Assembly: GCF_019236175.1 (NCBI RefSeq)
Contig: NZ_JAFAJM010000019.1
Coordinates: 248,001 to 312,000, forward strand
Length of the DNA stretch: 64,000 nt
Reading direction: 5' to 3'
Source of the DNA: Chryseobacterium sp.
GTDB lineage: Bacteria > Bacteroidota > Bacteroidia > Flavobacteriales > Weeksellaceae
In this document: in pieces, positions 33,992-44,700 of the stretch
Layout of the letters: each line of letters opens with the position of its first letter
How positions within the stretch are numbered: position 1 is the stretch's first letter
Notes under the pieces: generated by a model
Told to the model about the DNA's origin: nothing
The model's input: only the letters and a program-made list of their open reading frames with translations
The model's database searches: none
Program-made: the position numbers and the translations under genes

Positions 33992-36832
33992 TTAATCATC
34001 ATCTCCTCCTACACGGCCTAATACCAGGTAATTTCCACTGTATACGATTTCCCCTTTCGATTCTGCCTTCAGGACATAATTTCCCGGAGTCAGCCTCTGT
34101 CCGAATTCTTCATCAGGCTTCACATTTTTCTTAGTATACACTACTCTTCCTGATCCGTCAAAGATAGTCACATCTACACTGCCATATTTAGAAGCATCAA
34201 ATCTTAAATGAGAGATTCCTTTTGAAGGGTTAGGATATATTCTTGTCATATCTCTTTTGGATGGAGTTGTTTCCGCAGTGGCCAGGGTACTTGTATTCTG
34301 TGAGGTCCAGGCTCCTCTTCCGTAAGTAGAAACCAATACTGTTTTTGTAGAAGGTCTGTAATCTAAATTAGTGACTCTGACGTTTCCTACATTTCCTGAC
34401 ATTGCTGACCATGTTGGTGCTCCGGAAAGGAAATTCGTGGTTCCCCAAATTCCCATTTCTGTTCCTATTAACACCTCGTTAGCATCATCCGGATTTCTCA
34501 ATATCGTTCTTACCGGCATATCCGGTAAATTACCTTCTTTATTCTGCCATGATGTTCCTCCATCAGTAGAATAGAATATATTGATGATATTGTAATTGGA
34601 AGCTGTTACAAGAAGTTCATTTTCATTCGCTCCGAATTCAATATCGGAAATAGTCCCCGTAACCGGTGTTGTTAATACAGCAGAAGTATATGCTGCTGTA
34701 TTTGCATTGGTGATTTTAAACACTCTTCCCAGATTGGTTCCTACAAAAAGTGTTGTGGAAGCTGTTGTATAAGGAGAAACTTTTAGCCATGACACCTGTT
34801 CTCCCGATAATGCGGTTCCTACCGTAATCTGATTATTGGTAAATGATGCTGTAGTAGCTGTAGAAGACAGACCGCTTGTTCTGAAAAGCGTCAGTCCCGA
34901 ACGGTAAGAATAGAAGGTATCATTGATTCTATCCAGCGCCAGTTCGTTAACGAAATGTCCTAAATTTCTGTTTGCAGAAGTTGTAATAATATAATTAGAA
35001 CTTGAGTTCAGTATATAATGGCTGTTGTATACATAACTTGCAATTTCATAGGCATCCTGATCATCATATTCCGTATACATTCCGTCACCTCCTGTAGCAG
35101 CCTGGCTGGTAAGGAAATTATCGGCCTGAGGTACACCATACAGCCACCATGAGCCATTATCCTGTGCTCCGGCTAATAATTCTTCATCAGCAGGGTTTTT
35201 TGTCGGATTTAACATAGCACTGTAAAACTGCGTTACATTGTATCTTGTATTTCTTGCTGCAAAACCACCAACAGTACCTATCGTAGCTTTATTGGCTGCA
35301 TAATAGATTCCGCCGTCATTTCCAAACATCATCTGCCCGGTAGCATAGTTATTGAATGGATTGAATACAATCGCGTGTTGATCTGCATGTACTGTGGAAA
35401 CCTGTAAATTGGCCATATTGTTGTTATTAGACCATTTTGAGATTTGCGTCCAGCTCCCTGCCCCATTTGTAGATTTATACAAATCTACTCCTCCGATATA
35501 CAAAGTATTATCATCCTGAGGATCCGCTGTAATCACAAGATCATAAAAAGACTGCCCTCTTGTAAAATCATTAGCAGGAATGCTTGTATCTGTAGCTGTT
35601 GGCAAAGTTATAACCGGAGCGGCATCATTCGTCGCCTGCCATGTCGTTCCTCCATCAGAGGATCTTGCAATTCTGATAGGCTCTCCTGTGGTTGCTCCCT
35701 GCATAAATGCGTAAATTTTATTCGCATTGGTCTTAGAAAGACAGAAATTAACTCTTGCTCCGGAATTTGCCACATTATATACCTGATTAAAAGTATCTCC
35801 GTCGGTAGATTTAAATATTCTTCCCCCTGAATCTATATTAGAAAATCGTGAAGATCTTGTAGAAATCCATATTGCATTATCAGATCCTATTTCTATCTGC
35901 TGAACAGAATATCCTGTTGTACTGGTTGTATTTGTTGTTGTATTTAATGCCAGCAAATTAGAGTTCTTAGTGAAAGTAGCACCACCATCAGTAGATTTGT
36001 ATAGTCCTGCCTGGCTTAAACCCTGCCATCCATCATTGAATGAGATGCCGACATAAGAACCGCTTACTCCCGCATACACCTCAGAAACACCGTTATTATT
36101 TCTTACTTTAATATCATTAATATAAAAATTACCGTTTCTTACTCCTGAAGAAGAATAGGTTACCGGAATAGTAAAGATTTGTGTCCAGGTTACTCCGCCA
36201 TCAGCCGTTTTCCAGATTCCGGATCCTACGGCATCAGCAGTCGGAGCTTCTCCGGTTCCTACATAAAATACCTGGTGATTATTGGGATCATAGGTAATGG
36301 ATGAAACAGAAGTATTGGCCCAGAATGTACTCAATGGAGTCCATTCATTGGTACTTACGGAAGGATCCTGATTGACCCAGAGTCCTCCTGAAACACCTCC
36401 TGCAAAAACTCGTTTACCGGCAGGATCATTAGGATCGTACATAATGGCTCTTGTTCTTCCACCTACACTATACGGCCCTCTTTCAATCCATGGTTCATTA
36501 ACGATTTTACCTGTAGCAGAACCGCTGTTAATAAAAGACATTGGCCCTTTGGGTGCATATTTACCTCTCTGGATGTCTCTATTTACTTTTGCCAGTCCTT
36601 CAAAGTTAGTTCTTCCTGTGACAGGATCCATTGTCCTTTTATAATCTTCTTCATTATACGGGTTCGGTGGAATTCCTGCGGACTTTCCGACTTTATGTGA
36701 CTTTTTCAGCTCTTTATCATATTTAGCATACAAGTCCTGCAAATGTTTTTGATTATCCTTCAGTGTATTTTGCTGTGCAAACACCTGCGTACAGAATAAT
36801 ACTGCTGCAATGGGGTAGAGTTTCATATCCAT
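33992..36832 (-). CDS. T9SS-secreted beta-propeller (sortilin/BNR-like) protein
   Basis: A 946-residue exported protein. The frame extends to 36847, but a -7 promoter element covers that codon, so ATG 36832 (or 36826) is chosen. Signal peptide ends CTQVFAQ. From about residue 115 there are many 'STDGG.TW' / 'KSTDGG.TF' Asp-box motifs typical of 10-bladed VPS10/sortilin-like or exo-alpha-sialidase-type propellers. The last 75 residues are a type A sorting domain (IYPNPSKGISHLRF..., VVYTK..., GNYVLKAES), removed on export by the type IX system. It may bind a ligand or carbohydrate at the surface. It heads the operon ending with the TonB receptor. Confidence 0.88.
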   Translation of the reverse strand: MDMKLYPIAAVLFCTQVFAQQNTLKDNQKHLQDLYAKYDKELKKSHKVGKSAGIPPNPYNEEDYKRTMDPVTGRTNFEGLAKVNRDIQRGKYAPKGPMSFINSGSATGKIVNEPWIERGPYSVGGRTRAIMYDPNDPAGKRVFAGGVSGGLWVNQDPSVSTNEWTPLSTFWANTSVSSITYDPNNHQVFYVGTGEAPTADAVGSGIWKTADGGVTWTQIFTIPVTYSSSGVRNGNFYINDIKVRNNNGVSEVYAGVSGSYVGISFNDGWQGLSQAGLYKSTDGGATFTKNSNLLALNTTTNTTSTTGYSVQQIEIGSDNAIWISTRSSRFSNIDSGGRIFKSTDGDTFNQVYNVANSGARVNFCLSKTNANKIYAFMQGATTGEPIRIARSSDGGTTWQATNDAAPVITLPTATDTSIPANDFTRGQSFYDLVITADPQDDNTLYIGGVDLYKSTNGAGSWTQISKWSNNNNMANLQVSTVHADQHAIVFNPFNNYATGQMMFGNDGGIYYAANKATIGTVGGFAARNTRYNVTQFYSAMLNPTKNPADEELLAGAQDNGSWWLYGVPQADNFLTSQAATGGDGMYTEYDDQDAYEIASYVYNSHYILNSSSNYIITTSANRNLGHFVNELALDRINDTFYSYRSGLTLFRTSGLSSTATTASFTNNQITVGTALSGEQVSWLKVSPYTTASTTLFVGTNLGRVFKITNANTAAYTSAVLTTPVTGTISDIEFGANENELLVTASNYNIINIFYSTDGGTSWQNKEGNLPDMPVRTILRNPDDANEVLIGTEMGIWGTTNFLSGAPTWSAMSGNVGNVRVTNLDYRPSTKTVLVSTYGRGAWTSQNTSTLATAETTPSKRDMTRIYPNPSKGISHLRFDASKYGSVDVTIFDGSGRVVYTKKNVKPDEEFGQRLTPGNYVLKAESKGEIVYSGNYLVLGRVGGDDD

Positions 36833-36844
36833 TTCATTTTTTCG

Positions 36845-36852
36845 CAAATGTA
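36845..36852 (-). promoter_or_regulatory. -7 element of the T9SS-lipoprotein-receptor operon
   Basis: TACATTTG (reading 36852 to 36845) matches TAnnTTTG, 12 nt before the ATG at 36832. The -33 box is weak (a TTG-rich region about 20 nt upstream). Confidence 0.55.
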
Positions 36853-36994
36853 CTCAAGTTACACAATACAATAACATAATTTATCTTAAATACCTAGTAA
36901 TTTATAATTAAAATGAATAAAATTATGAATAAAACATATTTTATCACTCATTAATGATTTGAGTAATTTTACACAGAAATATTGAGTTTATGGC

Positions 36995-37023
36995 ATAAAA
37001 AATGCCCCTGCATTGCAGAGGCA
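36995..37023 (-). terminator. Terminator after rpoC/DUF3467
   Basis: Minus strand: tgcctct, loop gcaatgc, aggggca, then TTTTTT. It closes the rpoB-rpoC-DUF3467 unit 24 nt after the last stop. Confidence 0.85.
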
Positions 37024-37047
37024 CTTAATTTATTGTAAAAAGAAATC

Positions 37048-37353
37048 TTACGCTTGTACGTTGTTTCCTCCTAATACGAAAGGCTCAACTTCTTTAATTT
37101 CTCCGAACTGTTGCTCATAATTAGCGATGTTCTGTTGAAGAGCGTTTAAAACTCTCTTAGCGTGAAGTGGAGCAAGAATTACTCTTGATCTTACTTTAGC
37201 TTGCTGTACCCCCGGCATTAATTGGATGAAATCTACTACGAACTCAGATGGAGAGTGGTTTACTAAAGCTAAGTTAGCATAGATACCAGCAGCTACCATT
37301 TCGTTTAATTCGATGTTGATGTTTCCGTCTTGTGGATTTTGATTGTTGTCCAT
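37048..37353 (-). CDS. DUF3467 domain protein
   Basis: A 101-residue protein matching the conserved DUF3467 pattern (GIYANLALVNHSPSEFVVDFIQLMPG and KVRSRVILAPLHAKRVLNALQQNI). It is frequently found after rpoC in Bacteroidota, and here it follows rpoC by 87 bp before a terminator. Function unknown. No signal peptide, so cytoplasmic. Confidence 0.9.
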   Translation of the reverse strand: MDNNQNPQDGNINIELNEMVAAGIYANLALVNHSPSEFVVDFIQLMPGVQQAKVRSRVILAPLHAKRVLNALQQNIANYEQQFGEIKEVEPFVLGGNNVQA

Positions 37354-37440
37354 TGTTATAAATTATGTTTTTAAAATTCGAAATTTGAGATTGTGAAAAT
37401 ATAAAAATAATTTCAAATCCCAAATTTCAAATCATTAATT

Positions 37441-40400
37441 TTAGTTAAGGTCTTCGAATTCCTTCTTAGAACCTACGATAACATTCTGATACTCTTTAAG
37501 ACCTGTACCTGCAGGAATTCTGTGTCCTACAATTACATTTTCTTTAAGACCATTAAGATCATCTACCTTACCGGCAACTGCTGCTTCGTTAAGAACTTTA
37601 GTTGTTTCCTGGAATGATGCTGCAGACATGAATGACTTAGTCTGAAGAGCCGCTCTTGTAATACCTTGTAATACAGGAGTTGCAGTAGCAGGAAGAGCTT
37701 CTCTTACTTCTACCAGTCCTAAATCTTCACGTTTCAGTTTAGAGTTTTCATCTCTTAATTCTCTTGCAGTAATCATCTGACCTGGCTTGAATTCTTTAGA
37801 ATCACCAGCTTCAACTACTACTTTAAGACCGAATACTCTGTTGTTTTCTTCCAAGAAGTCATACTTATGTTCAAGAGCTCCTTCAAGGAACTGAGTATCA
37901 CCTCCATCAACGATAGATACTTTTGTCATCATCTGTCTTACGATGATTTCAAAGTGCTTGTCGTCGATTTTTACCCCCTGAAGACGGTAAACTTCCTGAA
38001 TTTCGTTGACTAAGTATTCCTGAACGGCAGTTGGACCTTTAATTCTTAAGATATCTTCCGGTGTAATAGAACCGTCAGAAAGTGGAGAACCTGCTCTTAC
38101 GAAGTCATTCTCCTGAACAAGAATCTGGTTGGAAAGTTTCACTAAGTAAATCTTTCTTTCTCCAGTTTTAGCCTCAACAATAAGTTCACGGTTACCTCTC
38201 TTAATTTTTCCGTAAGAAACTACCCCGTCGATTTCAGTAACAACCGCTGGATTTGAAGGGTTTCTTGCTTCGAATAATTCGGTAACTCTCGGAAGACCTC
38301 CGGTGATATCCCCTGCTTTTGCAGATTTTCTTGGGATTTTGATTAAGACTTTACCCGCCTTAATTTTTTCACCATCGTTAACCATTAAGTGGGCTCCTAC
38401 CGGTAAGTTGTAAGCTTTTTGCTCAACTCCTTTAGAGTCTACTACTTTTAAGGTAGGTACGGCTTTCTTATTTCTAGATTCAGAGATTACTTTCTCTTCG
38501 AATCCTGTCTGTTCGTCAATTTCAAGTTGGAATGAAATACCCTGGATAATATCCTCGTATTCTACCTTACCTGAAGTTTCAGCAATGATTACCGCGTTAT
38601 ATGGATCCCATCTACAGATCGTATCTCCTTTTTTCACTTTATCACCTGGTTTTACAGATAATATCGATCCGTAAGGTACGTTAGCTACCATTAATGGAGT
38701 TCTAGACTCATTATCAGCAACTAATCTGAATTCTGTTGAACGAGAAACCACAACTTCTGCAGTATTACCGTTTTCATCTTCAGAAGTAATTGTTCTTACT
38801 TCATCCATTTCAACGATACCATCTCTTCTTGCAACGATAGATGGGTTTTCTGATACGTTTCCTGCAGTCCCCCCCTGGTGGAAAGTTCTCAACGTAAGCT
38901 GAGTACCTGGTTCCCCAATTGACTGTGCTGCAATTACACCTACCGCTTCACCCATGTGGATCACTTTACCGGTTGCTAAGTTTCTACCGTAACATTTCGC
39001 ACAGATTCCTTTCTTAGCTTCACAAGTTAATGGTGAACGAACTTCAACTGCTTCTAATCCTGCCTCTTCAATTTTCTTCGCTAATTCTTCGATGATTACC
39101 TGATCTGCACTAGCAATTAGCTCATCAGATTCGGGATCATAGATATTATGAAGAGATACTCTACCTAAGATTCTTTCAGAGATTCTTTCAACGATCTCGT
39201 CATTTTTCTTAAGTGCGGTAACTTCTGTACCTCTTAGTGTTCCACAGTCGTCTTCTGTAACGATAACGTCCTGAGCAACGTCTACCAGTCTTCTCGTTAA
39301 GTAACCGGCATCGGCTGTCTTAAGAGCGGTATCCGCAAGACCCTTACGAGCACCGTGGGTAGAGATAAAGTACTCTAGAATCGAAAGACCTTCCTTAAAG
39401 TTGGCAAGGATCGGGTTTTCGATGATCTCCGCTCCGGTAGATCCGGCTTTTTGCGGTTTCGCCATCAAACCTCTCATCCCTGACAACTGACGGATCTGTT
39501 CTTTAGAACCCCTCGCTCCAGAGTCAAGCATCATGTATACAGAGTTGAAACCACCTTGGTCGGTTTTCATTCTGCTCATGATCATTTCAGTTAATCCGGC
39601 ATTGGTGTTTGTCCAAACGTCGATTACCTGGTTATAACGTTCTGTATCGGTAATTAGACCCATGTTATAGTTGGCTCTAATTTCGTCTACAGTTTCAATT
39701 GATTGTGCAATCATCTGTTTTTTCTCAACAGGAACTACAATATCCCCTAATGAGAACGACAGACCTCCTTTAAATGCGTTTGAATACCCTAGGTCTTTCA
39801 TGGCATCAAGGAACTTCACTGTAGTAGGGAAATCCGTATCTGCAAGAATCTTACCGATAACGTTTCTCAATGATTTCTTAGTAAGAAGTTCATTGATATA
39901 TCCTACCTGCTTAGGGACAATCTGGTTGAATAAGATTCTACCTACAGAAGTTTCGATCAGTCTTATTACGATTTCTCCGTTTTCTTTAACCGGTAGTTTA
40001 CATCTTACCTTAGCATTTAAAGAAACTCTACCTTCAGCATAAGCGATTTCCGCTTCTTCCGGAGAATAGAAAGCAAGACCTTCACCTTTTACTTTCATAT
40101 CTTCTGTAGAGCTTAATTCTTTAGTCATGAAATAAAGCCCAAGAACCATGTCCTGAGAAGGTACCGTAATTGGAGAACCATTTGCAGGGTTCAGGATGTT
40201 TTGAGAACCTAACATCAATAACTGAGCTTCAAGGATTGCTTCTGGTCCTAACGGTAAGTGCACCGCCATCTGGTCACCATCGAAATCGGCGTTGAATGCT
40301 GTAGTTACTAACGGGTGTAGCTGGATTGCCTTACCTTCGATCATCTTAGGTTGGAAAGCCTGAATACCCAATCTGTGAAGAGTAGGTGCCCTGTTCAATA

Positions 40401-41706
40401 GTACCGGGTGACCTTTCATCACGTTTTCAAGGATATCATAAACTACGGGCTCTTTTCTATCAATAATTCTCTTTGCAGATTTTACTGTTTTTACAATCCC
40501 TCTCTCGATTAGTTTTCTAATGATGAACGGTTTGTAAAGTTCAGCTGCCATATCTTTAGGAATACCACATTCGTGAAGCTGTAAGTTTGGACCTACAACA
40601 ATTACCGAACGCGCAGAGTAGTCTACCCTTTTTCCCAGTAGGTTCTGACGGAAACGACCCTGTTTACCTTTCAATGAATCAGAAAGTGATTTCAATGGTC
40701 TGTTTGATTCAGATTTTACTGCAGAAGATTTTCTTGTATTATCGAATAATGAATCTACTGATTCCTGAAGCATACGCTTCTCGTTTCTCAAGATTACTTC
40801 AGGAGCTTTGATCTCCAATAATCTCTTCAAACGGTTATTTCTGATGATAACTCTTCTATAAAGGTCATTCAAGTCAGAAGTTGCGAAACGTCCTCCATCC
40901 AATGGAACTAATGGTCTTAATTCTGGTGGGATAACAGGAAGTACACGCATGATCATCCACTCAGGCTTATTGATCATTCTTGTATTAGCACCTCTTAATG
41001 CTTCTACAACGTTCAATCTTTTTAAAGCCTCAGTTCTTCTTTGCTTAGAACCTTCGTTGTGAGCTTTGTGTCTCAAGTCGAAAGATAATGCATCAAGATC
41101 AATTCTTTTTAACAGATCTTCAACAGCTTCAGCACCCATTCTGGCGATGAATTTGTTGGGATCAGAATCATCAAGATACTGGTTTTCTACAGGAAGAGTT
41201 TCCATAATATCAAGATACTCTTCTTCTGTTAAAAATTCCATATGCTCAAAATCAGAACCGTCTAATTTTTTCGCAATACCTTGCTGGATCACTACATATC
41301 TTTCGTAGTAGATGATCATATCCAGCTTTTTAGAAGGGATCCCTAAAAGGTAACCGATTTTGTTCGGTAAAGAACGGAAGTACCAAATGTGAGCAATAGG
41401 AACAACAAGGTTGATGTGCCCGATTCTCTCTCTTCTTACTTTTTTCTCAGTAACTTCTACTCCACAACGGTCACAAACGATTCCTTTGTAACGAATTCTC
41501 TTATATTTACCACAAGCACATTCGTAATCCTTTACAGGACCAAAGATTTTCTCACAGAATAACCCGTCTCTTTCAGGTTTGTGAGTTCTGTAGTTAATAG
41601 TTTCCGGTTTTAAAACCTCACCTCTTGAATCCTGTAAAATAGACTCCGGTGACGCTAAACCGATGGTTATTTTATTAAATCTACTTGTTTTATTTTTATT
41701 TGACAT
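37441..41706 (-). CDS. rpoC: DNA-directed RNA polymerase beta' subunit
   Basis: The 1421-residue large subunit. The zinc ribbon CACGKYKRIRYKGIVCDRCG lies near residues 63-82, the catalytic Mg-binding NADFDGDQMAVH near 475, the trigger-loop and bridge-helix region after that (GLMAKPQKAGSTG, LADTALKTADAGYLTRRLVDVAQD), a second zinc cluster CEAKKGICAKCYG, and the C-terminal RVTELFEAR segment. It follows rpoB by 82 bp. Full length, no frameshift. Confidence 0.97.
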   Translation of the reverse strand: MSNKNKTSRFNKITIGLASPESILQDSRGEVLKPETINYRTHKPERDGLFCEKIFGPVKDYECACGKYKRIRYKGIVCDRCGVEVTEKKVRRERIGHINLVVPIAHIWYFRSLPNKIGYLLGIPSKKLDMIIYYERYVVIQQGIAKKLDGSDFEHMEFLTEEEYLDIMETLPVENQYLDDSDPNKFIARMGAEAVEDLLKRIDLDALSFDLRHKAHNEGSKQRRTEALKRLNVVEALRGANTRMINKPEWMIMRVLPVIPPELRPLVPLDGGRFATSDLNDLYRRVIIRNNRLKRLLEIKAPEVILRNEKRMLQESVDSLFDNTRKSSAVKSESNRPLKSLSDSLKGKQGRFRQNLLGKRVDYSARSVIVVGPNLQLHECGIPKDMAAELYKPFIIRKLIERGIVKTVKSAKRIIDRKEPVVYDILENVMKGHPVLLNRAPTLHRLGIQAFQPKMIEGKAIQLHPLVTTAFNADFDGDQMAVHLPLGPEAILEAQLLMLGSQNILNPANGSPITVPSQDMVLGLYFMTKELSSTEDMKVKGEGLAFYSPEEAEIAYAEGRVSLNAKVRCKLPVKENGEIVIRLIETSVGRILFNQIVPKQVGYINELLTKKSLRNVIGKILADTDFPTTVKFLDAMKDLGYSNAFKGGLSFSLGDIVVPVEKKQMIAQSIETVDEIRANYNMGLITDTERYNQVIDVWTNTNAGLTEMIMSRMKTDQGGFNSVYMMLDSGARGSKEQIRQLSGMRGLMAKPQKAGSTGAEIIENPILANFKEGLSILEYFISTHGARKGLADTALKTADAGYLTRRLVDVAQDVIVTEDDCGTLRGTEVTALKKNDEIVERISERILGRVSLHNIYDPESDELIASADQVIIEELAKKIEEAGLEAVEVRSPLTCEAKKGICAKCYGRNLATGKVIHMGEAVGVIAAQSIGEPGTQLTLRTFHQGGTAGNVSENPSIVARRDGIVEMDEVRTITSEDENGNTAEVVVSRSTEFRLVADNESRTPLMVANVPYGSILSVKPGDKVKKGDTICRWDPYNAVIIAETSGKVEYEDIIQGISFQLEIDEQTGFEEKVISESRNKKAVPTLKVVDSKGVEQKAYNLPVGAHLMVNDGEKIKAGKVLIKIPRKSAKAGDITGGLPRVTELFEARNPSNPAVVTEIDGVVSYGKIKRGNRELIVEAKTGERKIYLVKLSNQILVQENDFVRAGSPLSDGSITPEDILRIKGPTAVQEYLVNEIQEVYRLQGVKIDDKHFEIIVRQMMTKVSIVDGGDTQFLEGALEHKYDFLEENNRVFGLKVVVEAGDSKEFKPGQMITARELRDENSKLKREDLGLVEVREALPATATPVLQGITRAALQTKSFMSAASFQETTKVLNEAAVAGKVDDLNGLKENVIVGHRIPAGTGLKEYQNVIVGSKKEFEDLN

Positions 41707-41788
41707 TTTTTAGATTTTAGATTTTGGATTATAAATTTTGGATTACAAATTTTGAACTGATTCAAAATTCCACATACAAAATTTAAAA
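41707..41788 (-). repeat. AT-rich spacer of short fuzzy repeats between rpoB and rpoC
   Basis: The spacer is built from near-repeats of a TTTTGGATTA(T/C)AAA unit and related AGATTTT units. The spacer between rpoC and DUF3467 (37354-37440) contains similar GAAATTTG / TTTCAAAT blocks. No gene is present. Confidence 0.5.
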
Positions 41789-44700
41789 TTATTCCTCAAG
41801 TCTTACATCAAGTCCAAGTCCTTGTAACTCGTGAAGTAATACGTTGAATGATTCCGGAATACCTGGTTCAGGCATAGACTCACCTTTCGCGATAGCTTCA
41901 TAAGTTTTTGCTCTACCAATCACGTCATCCGACTTCACTGTCAGGATTTCTCTTAGAATATTCGATGCACCGAATGCTTCAAGTGCCCAAACCTCCATCT
42001 CTCCGAATCTCTGACCTCCGAACTGAGCTTTACCTCCTAACGGCTGCTGAGTAATCAATGAGTAAGGACCGATAGAACGTGCGTGCATCTTATCATCAAC
42101 CATGTGTCCTAGTTTCAGCATGTAGATAACACCCACAGTAGCAGCCTGTGTAAATCTTTCCCCGGTACCACCATCATAAAGGTGAGTGTGACCGAATTTA
42201 GGAAGACCTGCTTTCTCAGTATATTCAGTGATCTGATCAAGAGTTGCTCCATCAAAGATTGGTGTCGCGAACTTCATTCCTAATTTCTGACCAGCCCATC
42301 CAAGAACTGTTTCATAGATCTGTCCGATGTTCATACGAGAAGGTACCCCTAGTGGATTCAATACGATATCTACTGGTGTTCCGTCTTCCAGGAATGGCAT
42401 ATCTTCTTCACGAACGATTCTTGATACGATACCTTTGTTACCGTGACGTCCTGCCATTTTATCTCCTACATTCAGTTTACGTTTCTTAGCGATGTAAACT
42501 TTAGCCAGCTTCATAATACCTGCCGGTAGCTCGTCTCCGATTGAGATTGCAAATTTCTCACGGTTTTTAACTCCCTGAATATCGTTAAATTTGATTTTGT
42601 AATTGTGAATCAATTGTTTGATCAATTCATTCTTATCAGCATCAACTGTCCAGTCTGAACCGCTAACGTTTACATAATCTTCCACTGAAGTTAATAACTT
42701 GTGAGTGAACTTCACACCTTTACCGATGATTTCTTCATCAAGGTCATTTTGTACCCCTTGAGAAGTTTTACCGCTTACCAGTGTATTTAATTTTTCAATT
42801 AAAGTATTTCTCAACTCGTCAAACTTAGCCTTGTAAGTGTTTTCAATTTCTTCAAGTTTAAGTTTTTCTTCAGTTCTTTTCTTTTTGTCTTTAATGTTTC
42901 TGGAGAACAATTTCTTGTTGATAACCACTCCTCTTAATGAAGAGTCCGCTTTTAATGATGCATCTTTTACATCACCGGCTTTATCACCGAAGATTGCTCT
43001 TAGAAGCTTTTCTTCAGGAGTCGGGTCAGATTCACCTTTTGGAGTGATTTTACCAATCATGATATCTCCAGGCTTCACTTCAGCACCGATTCTGATCATA
43101 CCGTTCTCGTCAAGATCTTTAGTAGCTTCTTCAGACACGTTTGGAATATCAGCCGTAAGTTCTTCCATACCTAATTTGGTATCACGAACTTCTAGTGAAT
43201 ATTCATCTACGTGGATTGAAGTAAACCAGTCTTCACGTACCACTTTTTCGTTGATTACAATTGCATCCTCAAAGTTGTATCCTTTCCAAGGCATGAACGC
43301 TACTACTAAGTTTCTACCAAGAGCCAATTCACCTTTTTCGGTAGCATAACCGTCGCAAAGTACCTGTCCTTTTTCCACTACATCACCTACTCTTACGTTT
43401 GGTCTTAGGGTAATGGTTGTACTCTGGTTCGTTTTTCTGAACTTAGTAAGTTTATATGTTTTAGTAGCGGACTCGAATTGTACTAAATCTTCGTCTTCGC
43501 TTCTTTCGTATTTAATAACGATTCTGTCAGCATCTACGTACTCTACAGTACCTGTACCTTCAGCGTTAATTAAGATTCTTGAATCTCTTGCAACTTGTTG
43601 CTCAAGCCCTGTACCTACAACCGGAGCCTGCGGCTTCAATAAAGGAACGGCCTGACGCATCATGTTAGATCCCATCAATGCACGGTTCGCATCATCATGT
43701 TCCAAGAATGGAATTAATGAAGCGGAAATACCGGAAATCTGATTAGGTGCAACGTCGATAAGGTTCACCTGACCTGGCTCAACTACCGGGTAGTCACCAT
43801 CTAGTCTTGCAATAATTCTGTCTGTTAAGAAATCTCCATTATCACTCAATTCAACGTTTGCCTGAGCAATCACCTTATCTTCTTCGTCTTCTGCATTCAG
43901 ATAAATAGGATCTGCGTTAAGATTAATCTTACCATCTTCTACTTTTCTATATGGAGTTTCGATGAAACCTAGGTTGTTGATTTTTGCATAAATACCTAAA
44001 GATGAAATCAAACCGATGTTTGGTCCTTCCGGAGTTTCAATCGGACAGATTCTTCCGTAGTGAGTATGGTGAACGTCTCGAACCTCGAAACCTGCTCTTT
44101 CTCTTGATAAACCACCAGGCCCTAGTGCAGAAAGTCTACGCTTGTGCGTGATTTCTGAAAGTGGGTTGGTTTGGTCCATAAACTGAGACAGCTGGTTGGT
44201 ACCGAAGAATGAGTTGATTACAGAGGTTAAAGTCTTAGCATTAACAAGGTCAAGAGGAGTAAAGATTTCGTTATCTCTAACGTTCATTCTCTCCTTGATT
44301 GTTCTTGCAATTCTTGAAAGACCTACGCCGAACTGTCCTGCTAATTGCTCACCAACAGTTTTAATTCTTCTGTTTGATAAGTGGTCGATGTCATCCACCT
44401 CCGCTTTAGAGTTTACAAGCTCGATTAAGTGTCTTACGATTGCAATGATATCTTCTTTTGTAAGAACCTCAGTTGTAGTAGGAATGTTTAGACCTAATTT
44501 TTTGTTTAGTCTGTAACGCCCTACTTCACCCAATGAATATCTCTGCTCAGAGAAGAATAATTTTTCAATAATTCCTCTTGCTGTTTCCTCATCTGGCGGA
44601 TCTGCGTTTCTTAACTGACGATAGATATACTCTACTGCTTCTTTCTCAGAGTTAGTAGGGTCTTTTTGTAATGTATTCTGAATAATAGAGAATTCATTGC

